From positions 1-16,436 of the forward strand of contig JADJVZ010000004.1 of the NCBI GenBank assembly GCA_016716635.1: a DNA stretch of 16,436 bases, given 5' to 3'. This stretch comes from Micropruina sp. (GTDB lineage Bacteria > Actinomycetota > Actinomycetes > Propionibacteriales > Propionibacteriaceae). The notes below the pieces were generated by a model. That model made no database searches and was not told where the DNA came from. It saw only the letters and a program-made list of their open reading frames with translations. Positions within the stretch are counted from its first letter, which is position 1; each line of letters opens with the position of its first letter. Both the position numbers and the translations under genes were made by a program. This document shows, in pieces, positions 15,148 through 16,436 of this stretch.

Positions 15148-15222
15148 CCCCCAAATCTTGCTGAATTTCGGACCTGCCTGCGCACACGAGCATGAAGAGG
15201 CCGAAACAGTTTGATTTGGGGG
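15148..15222. ncRNA. Structured intergenic element with a long imperfect hairpin
   Basis: CCCCCAAATC (15148-15157) pairs exactly with GATTTGGGGG (15213-15222). Inside it, CTG and TTTCGG (15161-15170, with two bulged A) pair with CCGAAA and CAG (15201-15209). The apex, about 30 bases, is open. On the plus strand a short frame in it reads LNFGPACAHEHEEAETV and stops inside the right arm. The shape suits an RNA leader element, a small RNA or a mobile palindromic repeat. The pairing is seen; the function is not known. Confidence 0.4.
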
Positions 15223-15358
15223 CCGAGGAGGACGGCGCGGGCGCGTGCGCGGGGACTTGACCCGGGGCGGATCCCGCCGTGGGGTGTCCGCCTGATCGCC
15301 AGGGATGAGCCCGCGTCACCAAATGTCGGACGTTAATGGCAGGCTTGGGCAGGTGGAA

Positions 15359-16052
15359 ATGCACGCACGCGCGACCTTGGCCAAGCGACGAGCCGATGTC
15401 GCCCAGATGTTCGATCATGTGGCGGCTCGCTACGACCTGATGAACGACCTGGCGGCCTTGGGGCAAGACCGGCTCTGGCGCCGTGAGGTGGTCCGGGCCG
15501 TGGAGCCGCGCCCCGGCATGCGCATCCTCGACCTCGCGGCCGGCACCGGTACCTCCACGCGCCCGTTCGCCGATGCCGGCGCCACCGTGATCGCCGCCGA
15601 TCTCAGCCTCGGCATGCTGGCCGTCGGCAAGCAGCGCCAACCCGATCTCACGTTCGTCGCCGGCGACGCCTTGGCCCTTCCCTTCGCTGACGGGGCCTTC
15701 GACGTGGTGACGATCTCGTTTGGGCTCCGCAACGTCCAAGACACCGACGCCGCGCTTCGCGAACTGCGCCGGGTGACCGCGCCCGGCGGCGCAATTGTGG
15801 TGTGCGAGTTCTCGACGCCAACGTGGGCACCGTTCCGCTCGGTGTATCGCAGCTACCTCGGCACCGCGATGCCGGCCATGGCCAAGATCTCCAGCTCGAA
15901 CGCCCCGGCCTACAAACTACCTCGCCGAGTCGATCTTGGCCTGGCCCGACCAACACGGCCTCGCGGAAGCCCTGGAGGCGGCCGGGTGGCGCGACATCGA
16001 ATGGAAGAACCTCAGCGGCGGCATCGTCGCGCTGCACCGAGGCACCCGGTAA
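15359..16052 (+). CDS. menG: Demethylmenaquinone methyltransferase (UbiE/MenG family; one frameshift)
   Basis: From the ATG at 15359 (MHARATLAKRRADVAQMFDH) the protein shows VAARYDLMNDLAALGQDRLW, motif I RILDLAAGTGTSTRPFAD, the acidic end of strand 2 in VIAADLSLGML, and GDALALPFADGAFDVVTISF followed by GLRNVQD, all characteristic of UbiE/MenG. VVCEFSTPTWAPF follows. The A-run 15914-15916 breaks the frame; with one A fewer, NAPAYNYLAESILAWPDQ continues to AGWRDIEWKNLSGGIVALHR and a TAA at 16050. The total is about 230 residues, the family norm. It methylates demethylmenaquinone with SAM, the last step of menaquinone synthesis, fitting an actinomycete with menaquinone-based respiration. An in-frame ATG at 15323 is a possible longer start. 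Confidence 0.9.
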
Positions 16053-16436
16053 ATGTTCACGCTGGACGCGTACGCAGCGCGAAGCTGCCCGAGCAAGGTC
16101 CACAACGCGTTCCATCCGGGCTTCACCCCGCCTCCCGGGGTCGTCGAAGTTCGCACGTCCGAGCCCGCCCTGGCGTTCAAAGAGCGAATCTTCGAGAAGG
16201 TCAGCCACATCCGCGGCGCGGTGGATCTTCGTCCGCTGCGCGGCGAGCCTCGGACGTCCAAGAGGGGCGGCCCTGCTGGCGGCCGCGGCGGACGGAGCGC
16301 CGGTGATCATCGCCCCGATGCTGCCCCGCGATTGGCAGGGCACCGCAGCGCCCGCCCCGACTTCCTGGTCCGTGGGGCCGATCAGGCTGATGGCAGCGCC
16401 GGCTATCACCCGGCCCAGGTGAAGTTCCACAAGGTG
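16053..16436 (+). CDS. TM0106-type RecB-like putative nuclease, N-terminal part (frameshifted, runs off the window)
   Basis: The ATG directly follows the menG stop (TAAATG). The start MFTLDAYAARSCPSKVHNAF matches the N-terminus of the TM0106 family, whose conserved AARSCxxKxxNAF comes before a RecB-like PD-(D/E)XK nuclease domain. In the following sequence AALLAAAADGAPVIIAPMLP, then GHRSARPDFLVRGADQADGS and YHPAQVKFHKV, supply the R-P-D-x-L-V-R and Q-V-K residues of that nuclease core, where the Asp and the Lys are catalytic. Frame breaks lie near 16250 and near 16340. The gene continues beyond the window. The substrate is unknown; the family is tied to DNA processing by homology only. Confidence 0.75.
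   Translation, partial: MFTLDAYAARSCPSKVHNAFHPGFTPPPGVVEVRTSEPALAFKERIFEKVSHIRGAVDLRPLRGEPRTSKRGGPAGGRGGRSAGDHRPDAAPRLAGHRSARPDFLVRGADQADGSAGYHPAQVKFHKV

Larger units (their letters stand above)
15010..15358. other. Non-coding region between divergent genes
   Basis: This 349-base gap separates the minus-strand radical SAM start from the plus-strand menG start. It should hold both promoters. I see a short palindrome at 15049-15067 and a long imperfect hairpin at 15148-15222, described separately. GTTAAT at 15330-15335 is a weak -10 candidate for menG. Plus- and minus-strand ORFs crossing it do not look coding. Confidence 0.6.

Noticed and set aside
1..16436. tRNA, rRNA or CRISPR loci
   Set aside because: I saw no cloverleaf with a TTCRA-type T loop, no rRNA-like stretch and no regularly spaced repeats on either strand.

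Overview
The window is very GC-rich, with short intergenic gaps, GTG/TTG starts and several genes whose TANNNT -10 box lies 6-7 bases before the start codon (leaderless transcripts). The families present (IdeR/DtxR with a third SH3-like domain, DUF3027, DUF2530, DUF6297, a menaquinone-type UbiE/MenG, a TM0106-type RecB-like nuclease) point to a chromosomal segment of an actinomycete, probably Propionibacteriales or a neighbouring order. The genus cannot be named from the sequence alone.

Layout. (1) 1-2593, minus strand: an operon of a secreted, membrane-anchored beta-propeller-like protein, an IdeR/DtxR-type metal-dependent repressor and a small SAM methyltransferase, ended by a hairpin at 292-310. 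(2) 2736-3311, plus: an uncharacterised leaderless gene. (3) 3383-6362: an NCS2 purine permease (minus), DUF2530 membrane protein (plus), DUF3027 zinc-binding-type protein (minus) and a CspA-like protein (minus). The permease and DUF2530 gene start back to back from overlapping leaderless promoters. (4) 6443-8605, plus: two proline-rich membrane proteins and a NUDIX hydrolase, tightly packed, then a CDF metal exporter (8645-9598). (5) 9599-11100: an IS110-family insertion sequence with a long, foldable non-coding left end (a candidate bridge RNA) and a 48-bp near-perfect palindrome next to its right end. (6) 11202-15009, minus: a cobalamin-type radical SAM protein, an ABC ATPase and a DUF6297 membrane protein, arranged like one operon. 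(7) 15010-15358: a non-coding stretch with a long imperfect hairpin. (8) 15359-16436, plus: menaquinone methyltransferase MenG and the start of a RecB-like nuclease.

About ten of some nineteen genes are interrupted by one or more single-base frameshifts while their protein sequence stays well conserved in the next frame. Several lie at G, C or A runs. This looks more like indel error in a draft or long-read assembly than gene decay, so I annotate these genes over their reconstructed span and say where the frame breaks.

How the genes work together. Metal handling appears twice (IdeR/DtxR repressor, CDF exporter). The permease salvages purines. MenG completes menaquinone synthesis. The radical SAM/ABC/DUF6297 cluster looks like a modification-plus-export or membrane-remodelling unit of unknown substrate. 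The least explained material is the IS110 left end with its adjacent palindrome, and the structured element before menG.
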